From Phaeodactylibacter luteus (GTDB lineage Bacteria; Bacteroidota; Bacteroidia; Chitinophagales; Saprospiraceae): DNA of 52,076 nt. Both the position numbers and the translations under genes were made by a program. The DNA lies in contig NZ_VOOR01000037.1 of assembly GCF_007993045.1 (NCBI RefSeq), forward strand, positions 1 to 52,076, read 5' to 3'. Shown in pieces: positions 51,408-52,076 of this stretch; the stretch's first letter is position 1, and each line of letters starts with the position of its first letter. The notes below the pieces were generated by a model that was not told the DNA's origin, made no database searches, and worked only from the letters and a program-made list of their open reading frames with translations.

Positions 51408-52076
51408 TTAGTTATTATTAGATGGTGGCAACACCCTCAAAGGTTCTCCCTGCTCTTGGCGGATAAAATTTTCTAAAAATCGTGTAACAAATTCTGTCCG
51501 TGAAATTGTATTTCCCTGATTTGAGTTAGGTTCTGACTCAATATGAGTTTGTGAAGTAATGTTAATCCCTTCCATATTTATAGCTGCATGAAATAATTCA
51601 TGAGCCAATCCAATGTTTGATGGTCTCTGAGTGGCTCCCTCTACGTTCATACCTCCCTCCGTATCATTTGGGTTGAACCTTATCCATGAACTTGCACCTT
51701 CGCCAGCTGTACCGTCGGCTTGTAGATTTACATTCGGACTAAATGCAAGTGTTAGATTTCCTTGGTCTGAGCTTGCAGGGGCTTCAAGAAAGGCATGTTT
51801 ATCATCACTTTGGATTAAACCCGCAATCAAAGAAGTTCCAAAACCAAGGTCTTTGCCACTATTTGCTGTCCCCCTTTCTGCTATTATTACTATGTCCCTT
51901 CCGCTATTATCTTTGCCCCAACCGAGCTTGTCGTTAGTTAAGCTCTGTAAATGGTTGAATACTGTTTGCTGGTATTCTCTGGTGTTATCGCCACCCAATT
52001 TTTCTCCTGTCAAGGGAATAACAATATTTCTCCCGTCTGGGTCAATAAATGCAATCGGGTTGTTTGCAACATAAGC
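51408..52076 (-). CDS. RHS-type toxin, C-terminal part with zinc-metalloprotease domain (5' end outside window)
   Basis: The frame is open to the window edge (223 residues shown). The first residues (AYVANNPIAFIDPDGRNIVI) are the conserved end of the RHS core (N-P-x6-D-P-x-G), after which the variable toxin domain starts. That domain carries an HExxH zinc site in GLAHELFHAAINMEG and resembles the M91 (NleD-like) effector peptidases attached to RHS proteins. The RHS shell encloses the toxin and is cleaved by itself. The toxin ends with VLPPSNNN. The gene is followed by two exported-protein genes in close packing. The AT-rich composition fits a mobile polymorphic toxin cassette. Confidence 0.85.
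   Translation of the reverse strand, partial: AYVANNPIAFIDPDGRNIVIPLTGEKLGGDNTREYQQTVFNHLQSLTNDKLGWGKDNSGRDIVIIAERGTANSGKDLGFGTSLIAGLIQSDDKHAFLEAPASSDQGNLTLAFSPNVNLQADGTAGEGASSWIRFNPNDTEGGMNVEGATQRPSNIGLAHELFHAAINMEGINITSQTHIESEPNSNQGNTISRTEFVTRFLENFIRQEQGEPLRVLPPSNNN

Overview
The window comes from a member of the Bacteroidota, probably of the Saprospirales type. The evidence is three secreted proteins with type IX secretion (T9SS) type A sorting tails, promoters of the TTTG-N19-TAnnTTTG form, an arginine cluster built around a Bacteroidetes-type acylornithine carbamoyltransferase, and Bacteroidetes families such as DUF4407 and LytTR two-component pairs. Most of the window is moderately GC-rich. 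The two ends (about 1-2,830 and 49,140-52,076) are visibly AT-rich and carry defence and conflict genes, so they look acquired.

Layout. 1-2,824: a restriction-modification module made of a Vsr nickase fused to a C5-cytosine methyltransferase, overlapping an EcoRII-like endonuclease. 2,911-3,897: a second C5 methyltransferase facing it. 5,173-10,752: two paralogous secreted reprolysin-type zinc proteases with T9SS tails. 10,993-15,874: an exported beta-carbonic anhydrase, a PLP-dependent threonine dehydratase/serine racemase-like enzyme, and small exported or membrane proteins. 16,077-20,606: Lon protease and a type IIA topoisomerase B subunit (ParE-like). 21,776-24,503: class I ribonucleotide reductase nrdB-nrdA behind a cobalamin riboswitch, next to a cluster of DnaA-box-like sites. 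25,099-27,093: a lipoprotein alkaline phosphatase and a pRiA4b ORF-3-like protein. 27,096-37,011: an arginine biosynthesis cluster (GNAT, argG, argC, argF', argB, argE, argH) interrupted by a glucose/sorbosone dehydrogenase-diheme cytochrome c-T9SS fusion. 37,518-48,660: DUF202, an AT-hook protein, DUF4407, DinB, UvrC, an FAD amine oxidoreductase, a LytS/LytTR pair, an atypical SDR and 3-hydroxyanthranilate dioxygenase. 49,044-52,076: group II intron 3' remnants around a broken PIN-domain gene, then the C-terminal end of an RHS-type toxin with two downstream exported proteins.

Short non-autonomous repeats mark the intergenic spaces. R1 (about 200 bp, seven copies) has terminal inverted repeats and, in several copies, 7-9 bp flanking direct repeats. 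MITE-A (two copies) carries an internal terminator-like hairpin. MITE-B (two copies, 169 bp each) has CTAG ends. Repeat D (two copies) is palindromic. At 47,418-48,066 they are nested in one another. One MITE-B copy supplies the last codons and stop of argE.

How the genes work together. The arg genes cover glutamate acylation to arginine except the ArgD aminotransferase, which is not in the window. The nrd riboswitch implies that the oxygen-dependent reductase is turned down when vitamin B12 is available, presumably because a B12-dependent reductase exists elsewhere. The RHS toxin, lipoprotein and exported protein at the right end form one tightly packed transcription unit consistent with toxin and immunity.
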